Of a stretch of DNA of 64,000 bases, positions 25,074-33,274 are shown in pieces (positions within the stretch are counted from its first letter, which is position 1; every line of letters starts with the position of its first letter). The position numbers and the translations under genes were made by a program. Below the pieces are notes generated by a model. It made no database searches, was not told where the DNA came from, and saw only the letters and a program-made list of their open reading frames with translations. This DNA comes from Gammaproteobacteria bacterium (GTDB lineage Bacteria > Pseudomonadota > Gammaproteobacteria > Pseudomonadales > Azotimanducaceae): contig VYDB01000078.1 in NCBI GenBank assembly GCA_009843635.1, positions 79,834 through 143,833 of the forward strand, written 5' to 3'.

Positions 25074-25761
25074 GGGGCGCCGCCCTCTGCTCAGCTTGGC
25101 TTCGGCTGGCGTCTGCTACCGCCGCCGCCGCACCCTGCGCTCCGCCGGCACGCTGCATTGGGCCTTGTCCGACGTGAGCTTTGAGGTGATGAGCGGCGAG
25201 ACGGTGGGTATCCTGGGCCGCAACGGCTCTGGCAAAACCACGCTGCTGAAGGTGCTCGCCGGCATCATCGAGCCGGACCGGGGAAAGATCGAACGCAACC
25301 ACTCGAGCATTTCAATGCTGTCCCTGCAGGTGGGATTCCTGCCGCAGCTCTCCGGGCGGGAGAACGCCCTGCTCAGCAGCGTGCTGCTCGGCGAGGATCG
25401 GATGGCGGCGAAGCGCAATCTCGACGCAATCGTGCGGTTCGCCGGCCTTGAGGACTGCATTGACGACCCCTTGGCCACCTATTCCTCCGGCATGCGGGCG
25501 CGCCTCGGGTTTTCCGTGGCCTACCACACCACGCCGGAATTGCTGCTCATTGACGAGGTGCTCGGCGTCGGTGACCAGGAGTTTCGCGAGAAATCAACCG
25601 CCGCCATCAAGGAACTGATCAAGTCGGATCGAACGGTGGTGCTGGTTTCCCACAACCTGCCGACGATCCGCGAACTTTGCGACCGGGTGGTCTGGATTGA
25701 GAACGGCGAAAGCCGGATGGTCGGCCCGACGGAGGAAGTGATCGAGGCCTACTTGAGGTGA
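25054..25761 (+). CDS. ABC polysaccharide export ATPase (Wzt/KpsT/TagH-like)
   Basis: ATPase of 235 residues. Walker A is GRNGSGKTT, the signature region YSSGMRARLGFSVAYHT has the SSGM variant typical of glycan exporters, Walker B is LLLIDEVLGVGD and the H-loop is LVSHNLPTIRELC. Wzt-like proteins binding capped O-antigens have an extra C-terminal carbohydrate domain; this one lacks it, so it resembles KpsT/TagH. The ATG at 25054, inside the end of the permease gene, gives MPRSPTKGRRPLLSL. The convergent rplI gene begins 32 bp after its stop. Confidence 0.9.
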   Translation: MPRSPTKGRRPLLSLASAGVCYRRRRTLRSAGTLHWALSDVSFEVMSGETVGILGRNGSGKTTLLKVLAGIIEPDRGKIERNHSSISMLSLQVGFLPQLSGRENALLSSVLLGEDRMAAKRNLDAIVRFAGLEDCIDDPLATYSSGMRARLGFSVAYHTTPELLLIDEVLGVGDQEFREKSTAAIKELIKSDRTVVLVSHNLPTIRELCDRVVWIENGESRMVGPTEEVIEAYLR

Positions 25762-25793
25762 GCCGAAGACGGCAGGCTCGACCCCAGGGCGGT

Positions 25794-26240
25794 TTACTCA
25801 GCCACCACGGAGATGGGCACGGAGACTGACACCTCCGAATGGATGCGCACCGTGACCTCGTAGTCGCCCACGACCCGAAACGCGCCTTCCGACAGGATGA
25901 TTTCGCGCTTGTGCACCTCAACGCCCTGCTCGGCAAGGGCATTGGCGATTTCCTGGGCGCCGACCGAGCCGTACAGCTTGCCCTCCTCGCCGGCCTTGAC
26001 GACGATGGTGACGTTGGCTGCGGCCAACTGCTTGCCACGGTCGCCCGCTTCGGCGAGACGGGCTTCGGCGAGCTTCTGCAGCTCCGCTCGCCGCTGCTCG
26101 AACACCTCGCGATTCTCGGCGGTGGCCCGCACCGCCTTGCCTTGGGGCAGCAGGTAGTTTCTGGCGAAACCCGGCTTGACCGTCACCTCGTCACCGAGGT
26201 CGCCAAGGCGGTTGATGGGTTCGAGGAGGATGACGTTCAA
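25794..26240 (-). CDS. rplI: 50S ribosomal protein bL9
   Basis: Large-subunit protein binding 23S rRNA near the L1 stalk. The N-terminus MNVILLEPINRLGDLGDEVT, then VKPGFARNYLLPQGKA, is the diagnostic bL9 signature. A long helix (about 40-75) links it to the C-terminal domain (NVTIVVKAGEEGKLYGSVGA, IALAEQGVEVHKREIIL-type). The 148 residues are the usual size. It is last in the conserved rpsF-rpsR-rplI order, 10 bp after rpsR. Confidence 0.97.
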   Translation of the reverse strand: MNVILLEPINRLGDLGDEVTVKPGFARNYLLPQGKAVRATAENREVFEQRRAELQKLAEARLAEAGDRGKQLAAANVTIVVKAGEEGKLYGSVGAQEIANALAEQGVEVHKREIILSEGAFRVVGDYEVTVRIHSEVSVSVPISVVAE

Positions 26241-26250
26241 GGGAACACCC

Positions 26251-26472
26251 TCACTTGTGCTGGTCGGTGTAGGGCAGCAAGGCCAAGTAGCGCGCTCGCT
26301 TGATTTCGGTGGCGAGCTGGCGCTGGAACTTGGCGCTAGTGCCGGTAATGCGGCTGGGGACGATCTTGCCGGTTTCGCCGAGGAACTGCTTCAGCAAGTC
26401 GAGATCCTTGTAGTCCAGTTGGGCGGGGTCCGCCTTGGCAGCAAACTTCTTGTGCCGGAATCGCGGGCTCAT
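26251..26472 (-). CDS. rpsR: 30S ribosomal protein bS18
   Basis: Small-subunit protein of 73 residues that pairs with bS6. Signature segments are [40 protein letters not shown] and [12 protein letters not shown]. The length is normal. Its ATG overlaps the rpsF stop (ATGA), consistent with translational coupling of the S6:S18 pair. Confidence 0.97.
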   Translation of the reverse strand: MSPRFRHKKFAAKADPAQLDYKDLDLLKQFLGETGKIVPSRITGTSAKFQRQLATEIKRARYLALLPYTDQHK

Positions 26473-26987
26473 TCGGCTTCCTCCGTGGTTTCGACCGCTT
26501 CGGCCTCCTGCGCGGCCGCGGTGGTCTCGTCGGCCTCGGCACTGCCTTCCGCCGCACCGTCTTCGGCTTCATCGGCCGGGTTGTCGCCTTGGGCGTCACC
26601 ATCCGCAGCCTGGGGGGCCGGGGCGGCGCGGCGCGCTTCCTGCTCCCGTTCCCGCTCCTGCTCGCGCAACTCCTCCTCATAGATCTTGGAGTTGCCGGTC
26701 ACTGGCCCCCTGCGCCGGATGATGAGGTTGCGCAGCACCGCATCGTTGAACTTGAAGGCGCTCTCAAGTTCAGCCAACGCTTCCTGGCTGACCTCCATGT
26801 TAATCATCACGTAGTGGGCCTTGTGAATCTTGGCGATGGGATAGGCGAGCTGCCTGCGCCCCCAGTCCTCCACCCGATGCACTTTGCCGGCCCAGCGCTC
26901 GATGAGGCCGAGATAGCGTTCGATCATTCCGGGCACCTGATCGCTCTGATCGGGATGAACCAGGAACACGACTTCGTAATGCCGCAC
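26469..26987 (-). CDS. rpsF: 30S ribosomal protein bS6 with long acidic C-terminal tail
   Basis: The core (residues 1-100) is standard bS6: [60 protein letters not shown] and [20 protein letters not shown]. The remaining about 70 residues are Arg/Glu-rich and then Ala/Glu/Asp-rich (low complexity, ending TTEEAE), making 172 residues against about 110-135 in most relatives. E. coli S6 receives post-translational glutamates at its C-terminus; an encoded acidic tail is a parallel, by inference only. It is first gene of the rpsF-rpsR-rplI operon. Confidence 0.95.
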   Translation of the reverse strand: MRHYEVVFLVHPDQSDQVPGMIERYLGLIERWAGKVHRVEDWGRRQLAYPIAKIHKAHYVMINMEVSQEALAELESAFKFNDAVLRNLIIRRRGPVTGNSKIYEEELREQEREREQEARRAAPAPQAADGDAQGDNPADEAEDGAAEGSAEADETTAAAQEAEAVETTEEAE

Positions 26988-27019
26988 TTGTAGGCCTCCT
27001 TCCGGTGTCGTTTCGCCTC

Positions 27020-27041
27020 CGCCGCACCCACCGGGGCGGCG
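27020..27041 (-). promoter_or_regulatory. Candidate rpsF leader hairpin (S6:S18-binding type)
   Basis: In the rpsF leader a GC-rich hairpin (arms CGCCGC and GCGGCG in the transcript) has CCCGGTGGGT at its tip, 33 bp before the rpsF start. The known autoregulatory S6:S18 leader motif is a stem with an unpaired CCG. The CCG near this loop is suggestive but the fold was judged by eye. Confidence 0.3.
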
Positions 27042-27095
27042 TGAAGCAAGGAGTGCTAGACAGGGAGCGGCATTCTAGGTCTTGCGACGCACATG

Positions 27096-27833
27096 TCAAC
27101 CGGCCAAGGTCCGCTGCCGAACCGCCTCGAACAGCATGACGCCGGTGGCGACTGCGACATTCAGGCTGCCAACCTCGCCAGCCATCGGGATGGCGGCCAG
27201 CTCGTCGCAGGTCTTGCGGGTGAGCTGGCGCAGTCCCTGGCCCTCGCTGCCCACCACGATAGCGACATTGCGAGTGAGATCCGCAGCGGTCCAAGGGCGC
27301 GAAGCGGTGCCGTCAGCGCCGATCAGCCAGACGCCGAGGCGTTTGAGCCACTCCAAGCGACGGACGAGATTGGCTACCTCGACCAAGGTGGCTTGCTCGG
27401 CACTGCCCGCCGCGGCCTTCAGAGCGGCGGCGCTTAAGGGGGCGCTGCGGCGCCGGGGCCAGAGAATGGCGTGAACGCCGGCTGCCGCGGCGGTGCGCAC
27501 GCAGGCGCCGAGGTTGCGCGGGTCGTTGATGCCGTCGAGAACCAGAAAGAGCTTGGGCGATGGCCAGCCATCGAATTGGTCCTCGAACTCGGCTTCCGTG
27601 GTGAGCCGCAGTTCGTGGCAGAGCGCGACCGCGCCCTGGTGGGCGGTTCCGCCAAGGCGGTCAAGCCGTTGCCGGGGCGCAAACTCATGGCGCACCCTGT
27701 GCTCGGCGGCCAAGCCCAGCAGGGTTTCGATGCGCGCATCGCGGCGATTGCGCTGCAGCAGCAACAGCCGCACCCGCTCCGGGGCCTTGCGCAACAGCGC
27801 TTCGACGGCGTGAATCCCGCTGACTTCGCTCAC
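27096..27833 (-). CDS. rlmB: 23S rRNA (guanosine-2'-O-)-methyltransferase RlmB (SpoU family)
   Basis: SPOUT methyltransferase, 245 residues, with the SpoU N-terminal substrate-binding domain (residues 1-80, VSGIHAVEALLRKAPERVRL). The three family motifs are intact: NDPRNLGACVRTAAAAGVHA (motif 1, catalytic Arg), VGSEGQGLRQLTR (motif 2) and SLNVAVATGVMLFEA (motif 3, forming the knot). It methylates G2251 of 23S rRNA using SAM. Its start overlaps the RNase R stop by ATGA, preserving the classical rnr-rlmB pairing. Confidence 0.94.
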   Translation of the reverse strand: MSEVSGIHAVEALLRKAPERVRLLLLQRNRRDARIETLLGLAAEHRVRHEFAPRQRLDRLGGTAHQGAVALCHELRLTTEAEFEDQFDGWPSPKLFLVLDGINDPRNLGACVRTAAAAGVHAILWPRRRSAPLSAAALKAAAGSAEQATLVEVANLVRRLEWLKRLGVWLIGADGTASRPWTAADLTRNVAIVVGSEGQGLRQLTRKTCDELAAIPMAGEVGSLNVAVATGVMLFEAVRQRTLAG

Positions 27834-29635
27834 CGGCGCCTCCTGCGCTTGCCGCCGTGGCGCCGCGGCGCCGCGTGCCCGCGGCGCCGGAAACCAAACT
27901 CCGGCAATTCAAGGTCGAGACGGCCAAGTTCCGGCTGCGCGCCCGCTAGGCGCACTTCGATGGCGTCGCCGATCGCGTAGCTTACGCCCGTGGTTTCACC
28001 CACCAGCCGGAATGGGGGCGCGTGGCGAAAGTAGTCGCCGCCGAGGGCGGAGACGTGCAGCAAGCCTTGGATGAAATAGCCGTCGAGGTCCGCGAACAGG
28101 CCAAACTCGGTCACGCCGGCGACGGTGGCGGCAAAGGTCTCGCCGATTCGCGGCGCCAAAAAGCTGCACTTGAGCCAAGCGTCCACCATGCGGGCGGCAT
28201 CGTCGGCGCGGCGCTCGGCGAGTGACGCCTCCGTGCCCGCCCCGGCGAGCGCTTGGCGCGCATCCCCGCTCTCCGCCTGGCCATGCAGAACCGCCTTGAT
28301 GGCTCGATGCACGGTCAAGTCCGGGTAGCGGCGGATCGGCGAGGTGAAGTGGGCGTATCGGTCCAAGGCCAGAGCGAAGTGGCCCTTGGTCTCCGGCGTG
28401 TAGTGCGCCCGTTGCATCGACTGCAGGGTCAGCAAGGCGAACAGCCAGCCGTCAGTGCGTTGCCCAGTGGCGCTTAGCGCCTCTTGCAACGACTTGGCGC
28501 TGATTTGCTGCTGACCCGGCAGGGGTGCGCCGACGCTGGCGAAAGCTTGGGAGAGCGGGGCCAGCTTGGTTGGATCCGGGGGCTCGTGAACGCGGTGCAG
28601 TCCCGCCCGGCCCTGGGCCTCGAGGAATTCGGCAGCGCAGATGTTGGCGGCGATCATCGCTTCCTCGATCAGCCGATGGGATTCCAGCCGGCGCGCCGGC
28701 TTGATGGCGGTCACCTCGCCGCCCCGGAGTTCCGGGGTGCCTTCGTGGGCGTCGAAGTCCAATGCGCCGCGCGCCTCGCGGGCTCGGCGCAGCGCCCCGT
28801 AGGCATCGAACAAAGCGCCCAATGACTTAGCCACCCCGCGCGGCTGTCCATTGCCGCTGCAACGAAAGGCCTCGACCTCCCCGTAGGTGAGCCGTGCCTG
28901 GGAGCGGATGACCGCCTCATGGAATTCGTAGCGGGCTATGCGGCCCTTGCGGCTCACCTGCATGTCGCAGACCAAGGCCAGCCGATCCTCGTTCGGGCGC
29001 AGCGAGCAGATGCCGTTGGACAGCGTCTCGGGCAGCATGGGAATGACCCGTTCCGGGAAGTAAACCGACGTGCCGCGCTCCTGGGCGGCGGCATCAAGGG
29101 CGCTGCCGGGGGCGACGTAGTGGGCCACATCGGCGATGGCGACGACCAACCGCCAACCACCGCCCCCGGCTTCGGCATAGACCGCGTCATCAAAGTCGCG
29201 GGCCGAGGGACCGTCGATGGTGACTAGCGGCAAGCGCCGCATATCAATGCGCCCCGCATGGTCCGCGGTCACGACTTGGCGCGGTGCCGCGTTGGCAGCG
29301 CTGTCCACGCTTGGCGGCCAGCGCGCTGGAATGGCGTAGGCCACCAGGGCGGCTTCGGTGGCCGTCTCGGCGACGCTTTCCCCGCCTATAACCTGCTCGA
29401 TACGCCCGATGAGGCCGCGAGGACCCGCACCGGTAATGGATGCGCGAACAATGTCACCATCCTTGGCGTAGCTCGATGCATCGCTTAAGGCCACGCGGCC
29501 CCGCACACTGCCGCCCAGCGCTTCGATGTACGCACCCCGCCCCCTCGTTCGGAACACGCCGACCACGGGTTTCTTGGCGGGCTCCAACACGTGCGGAGCA
29601 TTGGCAGCCTTGGCTGGTTGCTGGCCTTTCGACAA
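27830..29635 (-). CDS. RNase R/RNase II-family exoribonuclease, short form
   Basis: 3'-5' exoribonuclease of 601 residues. The RNB catalytic block LVTIDGPSARDFDDAVYAE carries the metal-binding aspartates. FPERVIPMLPETLSNGICSL, EEAMIAANICAAEFL and RYAHFTSPIRRYPDLTVHRA are typical RNB landmarks. A C-terminal S1 domain (GETFAATVAGVTEFGLFADL) follows, with a basic tail (RRRGHAAPRRHGGKRRRR). RNase R is usually 700-800 residues with an N-terminal helix-turn-helix and two cold-shock domains; here only about 130 residues precede RNB, so the N-terminal RNA-binding part is abbreviated. The start is a TTG with weak upstream ribosome site. Position before rlmB argues for rnr; length resembles RNase II. 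Confidence 0.85.
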   Translation of the reverse strand: MSKGQQPAKAANAPHVLEPAKKPVVGVFRTRGRGAYIEALGGSVRGRVALSDASSYAKDGDIVRASITGAGPRGLIGRIEQVIGGESVAETATEAALVAYAIPARWPPSVDSAANAAPRQVVTADHAGRIDMRRLPLVTIDGPSARDFDDAVYAEAGGGGWRLVVAIADVAHYVAPGSALDAAAQERGTSVYFPERVIPMLPETLSNGICSLRPNEDRLALVCDMQVSRKGRIARYEFHEAVIRSQARLTYGEVEAFRCSGNGQPRGVAKSLGALFDAYGALRRAREARGALDFDAHEGTPELRGGEVTAIKPARRLESHRLIEEAMIAANICAAEFLEAQGRAGLHRVHEPPDPTKLAPLSQAFASVGAPLPGQQQISAKSLQEALSATGQRTDGWLFALLTLQSMQRAHYTPETKGHFALALDRYAHFTSPIRRYPDLTVHRAIKAVLHGQAESGDARQALAGAGTEASLAERRADDAARMVDAWLKCSFLAPRIGETFAATVAGVTEFGLFADLDGYFIQGLLHVSALGGDYFRHAPPFRLVGETTGVSYAIGDAIEVRLAGAQPELGRLDLELPEFGFRRRGHAAPRRHGGKRRRRR

Positions 29636-29699
29636 GGGTGGATCCCAACACAGCGGGCGCTATAGCGTCGCGGATCAGGCGGGCAAACGCAACGACTGA

Positions 29700-31952
29700 C
29701 TAAAACGCGATGCGTACGCCTAGCGATGCGGTGCGGTCCTTGTTGGGCCGGGCACCGTAGGGTTGGCGGCCAACGATCTCCTGCTCGCGGGTCAGGTTCT
29801 CGACCCGGGCAAAGAGGTCGAGGCTGTCGGTTAGATGGTAGTTGCCCGCGAAGTCGATGGTCAGCGTGCTGCCAGTGCGCTCAAATGCGCCGCAAGCCGC
29901 CCTCGTGCAGACCCCTTCAATGTAGTTGGCGGACAGGAACAACGCCCAGCGGGTCTGCTGCAAGCCGAGGGTCAGGTTGAGTTGGTGGTCCGGGATGTAG
30001 GGTATGGGGTCGCCCTTGCGGACGTCGCCGAAGAAGTCGGTGTCCGCAATGTCGGTATCGAACTCGCCGTTGATGTGGGTGTAGGCCAACTCCAACGGGA
30101 GGCTCACGGCAGCGTCCGGCAGCAGGTCCGCGGCTAAGCGCAACTCCAGGCCAATGACGGTTGCCGCATCGCCATTGAAGGCGTCGCCGATTTCGCAGTC
30201 TGCGCCCGAGGAGGCCGTGCATTCGCCGAGCAGGTTGTCGTAGTCGCTGAGGAACCAAGTGGCTTCGGCGCTGAGCCGTTCGCCATTGAAGCGGGCGCCG
30301 GCCTCGTAGTTCAAGGCGGTTTCCTCGTCCACGCCAGGCGCGTTGGTGGGTGCCGTGAAGCCTTTGTGGACACCGCCGAACAGGGTCAGGCGGTCGGTGA
30401 GACTGTAGATGGCGCCAGCCCCCGGCAGCCAGACTCGAGTCTGGTTGCGACGGCTGCTGCGCAGGTTGTCGGCGGCCCGGGAGGCTGGGTTGGCGGTGCG
30501 TCCGGCCCGGGTCTCCCAGCGGGTGCGGCGCTGGTCGATGTCCTCGTAGCGCAGGCCTGGAGTGAAGGTCCAGCGGCCCCACTGGATTTCATCGACCAGA
30601 TGCAGCGACAGGGCCTGCGCCTCCTGCAGGCGATTGCCGGCGTTGCCGAGCAGGCCCTGGTCGTCGAGGCGCAGGCGTCCGCCGCTTTGGTGGTAGGTGC
30701 TGTTGCGCTGCAGGCGGTCCTCCTCGTCCTCGTGGTAGCGGGCGCCGATGTTGATCCGGTGGCTGAGCGCGCCCGTGGCAGCGGTCCAAGAGAGGCTGCC
30801 CTGCACGCCGCGGGAGAAGTAGGTGCGCGCATTGGAGCGGATCTGGATGCTGCCCGGCGCCGTGTCGAGCGCGCCGTGCAATATCGCCTGCAATTGGCCG
30901 GGGCCCACGCCGCCAATGGGCTGGCCAAGATTGATGGCCTGCACCACGTTTGACCAACTGGTGCGGGAGAACGATTGGGCGTCGGCGCTGCCGTCGAAGT
31001 CGATGCCCTCGGTCTTGAACCAATTTCGTTCGTGCTCGTTGTCGTAGTAGATCACGGACGCCGCGACCGAGTCGCTGGGCGTCCACTGGTAGCGGACGAT
31101 CAGTTGCTCATGCTCCGTGGCGATGTTGTCGAGGCTTGACAACCCATAGCGGCGGAAGGGGTCGCGGGCAAAGTCGGCGTCCGTGAGCCCGAGGTAGCTC
31201 TGCTCCGAATCCTGCTCGGCAATCTGCATCTTCAGCGCCAAGGCGTGGTCGGAACCCTCCGGCGCGTAGCTCAGCTTGAGGGTGTAGTCCTCTAGGTCGA
31301 GGCCAGAGTCGCCGCCCCGGTCCACGCCTTGGAAACCATCCGAACGCCATTGGTGGGTTTCCACCAGAAAACCGAAACCGGCCGCATTGCGGGCGCCGTA
31401 GTGGCCGTGCAGGCGCCAAGTGGCGTCTTCGGCGCCTTCGAGCATGGCGTACCCGGCCGCCTCGTCCGGGATGGGGGTCGAGAGCATGTTCAGCGCACCG
31501 CCGATGGTGTAGGGGCCCTGGCTGATGGCGGCCGGCCCGGTGAGCACTTCGATGGCCGCCATGCGGCCCAAGGTGGGGAAATAGTATGCGCTCGGCGCGG
31601 AATAGGGCGCCGGCGCGATCAGCACGTTGTCTTCCAAGAGGGTTATGCGCCCGCTGCGCTCGGTGGCCACCCCGCGGATGCTGATGTTGGGCCGCAGCCC
31701 GTAACCGTCCTCCACCTGCACGGATACCCCCGGCACTTGGCGAATGACGCGCTGAATGTCGGCATGTCCGAGGCGCCGAAGCTCCTCGATGCCAATGTGA
31801 TGGGCGCTGCCGGCGATGCGGTTGGCCTGCGCCCGCTCGCCAACGATCAACACCTCCTCGATGAAGGCTGGGTCATCCGCCTGCGTCGGCAGTGCCGCGC
31901 CAGCAAAAAGAAGCATGCCGGCCAACGCCGTGAAACCAGCCTTGCGAACCAT
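29700..31952 (-). CDS. TonB-dependent outer-membrane receptor (FecA-like siderophore/iron chelate uptake)
   Basis: Outer-membrane barrel receptor, 750 residues, with signal peptide (LAGMLLFAGAALPTQA). The TonB box region is EEVLIVGERAQANR. The plug domain follows (IQRVIRQVPGVSVQVEDGYG, NISIRGVATERSGRITLLED) and the barrel ends with a terminal Phe (ASLGVRIAF), the BAM recognition residue. The plug resembles FecA and related Fe-carboxylate receptors. A near-perfect Fur box lies 46 bp upstream of the ATG, so iron repression is likely. No TonB, ABC or fecIR partner genes are adjacent. The ligand is not known. Confidence 0.9.
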   Translation of the reverse strand: MVRKAGFTALAGMLLFAGAALPTQADDPAFIEEVLIVGERAQANRIAGSAHHIGIEELRRLGHADIQRVIRQVPGVSVQVEDGYGLRPNISIRGVATERSGRITLLEDNVLIAPAPYSAPSAYYFPTLGRMAAIEVLTGPAAISQGPYTIGGALNMLSTPIPDEAAGYAMLEGAEDATWRLHGHYGARNAAGFGFLVETHQWRSDGFQGVDRGGDSGLDLEDYTLKLSYAPEGSDHALALKMQIAEQDSEQSYLGLTDADFARDPFRRYGLSSLDNIATEHEQLIVRYQWTPSDSVAASVIYYDNEHERNWFKTEGIDFDGSADAQSFSRTSWSNVVQAINLGQPIGGVGPGQLQAILHGALDTAPGSIQIRSNARTYFSRGVQGSLSWTAATGALSHRINIGARYHEDEEDRLQRNSTYHQSGGRLRLDDQGLLGNAGNRLQEAQALSLHLVDEIQWGRWTFTPGLRYEDIDQRRTRWETRAGRTANPASRAADNLRSSRRNQTRVWLPGAGAIYSLTDRLTLFGGVHKGFTAPTNAPGVDEETALNYEAGARFNGERLSAEATWFLSDYDNLLGECTASSGADCEIGDAFNGDAATVIGLELRLAADLLPDAAVSLPLELAYTHINGEFDTDIADTDFFGDVRKGDPIPYIPDHQLNLTLGLQQTRWALFLSANYIEGVCTRAACGAFERTGSTLTIDFAGNYHLTDSLDLFARVENLTREQEIVGRQPYGARPNKDRTASLGVRIAF

Positions 31953-31997
31953 GGGGAAGTCCCTTCCAAACTCGATGGCCCGGCACCGTAAACTAAA

Positions 31998-32012
31998 TGA
32001 TAACGATTATCA
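31998..32012 (-). promoter_or_regulatory. Fur box
   Basis: TGATAACGATTATCA matches the 7-1-7 Fur consensus TGATAATNATTATCA at 14 of 14 fixed positions except one (C for T). It lies in a locally AT-rich stretch just before the TonB receptor start. Fe2+-loaded Fur would repress the receptor. Confidence 0.85.
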
Positions 32013-32058
32013 AATATATTTTATTCGGCCTGGGAAGGCGGGCGGGGCGTCAAGGGAA

Positions 32059-32145
32059 TGGTGCCGAGGAGAGGACTTGAACCTCCACGGGGTTACCCCC
32101 ACTAGCACCTGAAGCTAGCGTGTCTACCAATTTCACCACCTCGGC
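32059..32145 (-). tRNA. tRNA-Leu (anticodon CAG)
   Basis: Read on the minus strand the 87-nt gene begins GCCGAGGTGGTGAAATTGGT. It has the acceptor pair GCCGAGG/CCTCGGC, an anticodon stem CTAGC/GCTAG with loop TTCAGGT (anticodon CAG), a long variable arm typical of class II tRNA-Leu, the GGTTCAAGTCC T-arm and an encoded CCA end. It stands alone between the TonB receptor promoter and the divergent metallophosphoesterase. Confidence 0.95.
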
Positions 32146-32208
32146 GGGAAGCGGTCGCTTCGGAAAGCGGGCGCGCAATGTAATGGCACGGGAAGGGCCT
32201 TGTCAACG

Positions 32209-32253
32209 CGCCGCCTTCGGCGGCGTGATCGAGTTTCGCTTGCGCGAAACTCG
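32209..32253. repeat. Paired palindromes including type B core
   Basis: A GC hairpin (32209-32225, CGCCGCC/GGCGGCG, loop TTC) is followed 4 bp later by a 10-bp stem CGAGTTTCGC/GCGAAACTCG (32230-32253). The second shares its core with 16503-16526. They lie between tRNA-Leu and the metallophosphoesterase start. Confidence 0.7.
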
Positions 32254-32293
32254 GATAGTCGCGGGCGGTTGCCAATTGATCTATGGTAACCCC

Positions 32294-33133
32294 ATGCGAT
32301 TGTGGGCGATTTCCGACCTCCACCTTTCCCATCCGAGGAACCGGGAAGCCTTGGACGACCTCCCCGCCCACCCCAACGATTGGCTGATCCTGGCCGGCGA
32401 CATCAGCGACGGCCCCAAGCGGCTCGAAGGCTGCTTCCGCCGCCTAGCCGGCAAATTCCGGCAGATCGTCTGGATACCGGGCAACCACGAGCTCTGGTCG
32501 CTGCCCCGAGACCCCGACGGGCTGCGCGGCGTCGCCCTCTACCAACGCCTCGTCGAAGTGGCGCGCGGGCACGGCGTGCTGACGCCGGAAGACCCTTATC
32601 CAATCGTGGAGCACCAAGCCGGCCCAGTGCTGATCGCACCCCTGTTCCTGCTTTACGACTACAGCTTCCGGCCCGACCAAGTGCCGTTCGATCAAGTCGT
32701 GCAATGGGCCACGGAGGCCAATTCAGCCTCCGCCGATGAGTCGCTGCTGCACCCAGACCCCTTCGCCGACCGCCCGGCCTGGTGCGCCGCGCGCTGCCAA
32801 GAGACGGCGGCACGGCTCGCCGCTTATCCCGAGGATCTGCCCAAGGTGCTCATCAATCACTACCCGCTCGAGGAGCGGCTGGCGGTGCTGCCCCGAGTGC
32901 CGCGCTTCACGCCTTGGTGCGGCACCCGGCTGACGCACGGCTGGCACCGGCGCTTCAACGCCTGTGCCGTGGTTTACGGGCATCTGCACATCCGCGGCAC
33001 CCGCTGGCTCGACGGCGTGCCCTTCCAGGAAGTGTCGCTCGGCTACCCTGACCAATGGAACCAGGGCCTCGGCATCGGCGCCTACCTGCGCGAAGTGACC
33101 GTCGCCGCGTCGCGATCCGCCCCTGTAATCTGA
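32294..33133 (+). CDS. Calcineurin-like metallophosphoesterase
   Basis: Cytosolic phosphoesterase of 279 residues. The two-metal motifs appear in order: SDLHLSHPRN (DxH), LAGDIS (GD), IPGNHELW (GNHE), INHYPLEE and YGHLHIRG (GHxH). The family hydrolyses phosphomono- or diesters; the substrate is not identifiable. The ATG giving MRLWAISDLHLSH was chosen because the longer frame runs into the tRNA and palindromes. It resembles uncharacterised phosphohydrolases of about this length. Confidence 0.87.
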   Translation: MRLWAISDLHLSHPRNREALDDLPAHPNDWLILAGDISDGPKRLEGCFRRLAGKFRQIVWIPGNHELWSLPRDPDGLRGVALYQRLVEVARGHGVLTPEDPYPIVEHQAGPVLIAPLFLLYDYSFRPDQVPFDQVVQWATEANSASADESLLHPDPFADRPAWCAARCQETAARLAAYPEDLPKVLINHYPLEERLAVLPRVPRFTPWCGTRLTHGWHRRFNACAVVYGHLHIRGTRWLDGVPFQEVSLGYPDQWNQGLGIGAYLREVTVAASRSAPVI

Positions 33134-33274
33134 AAATCATTCGGCTAGGATAGCTGTTTAGTTTTCTTGATCGCGGGGCAAGGTTGTCACACGAATCAAC
33201 TGCTGCGCCCGGCGACCACCCACTCGTCAGCTTGAGGCGTCGCCTCGTTGGCATTCTGACCAAAGGAGCATGGC

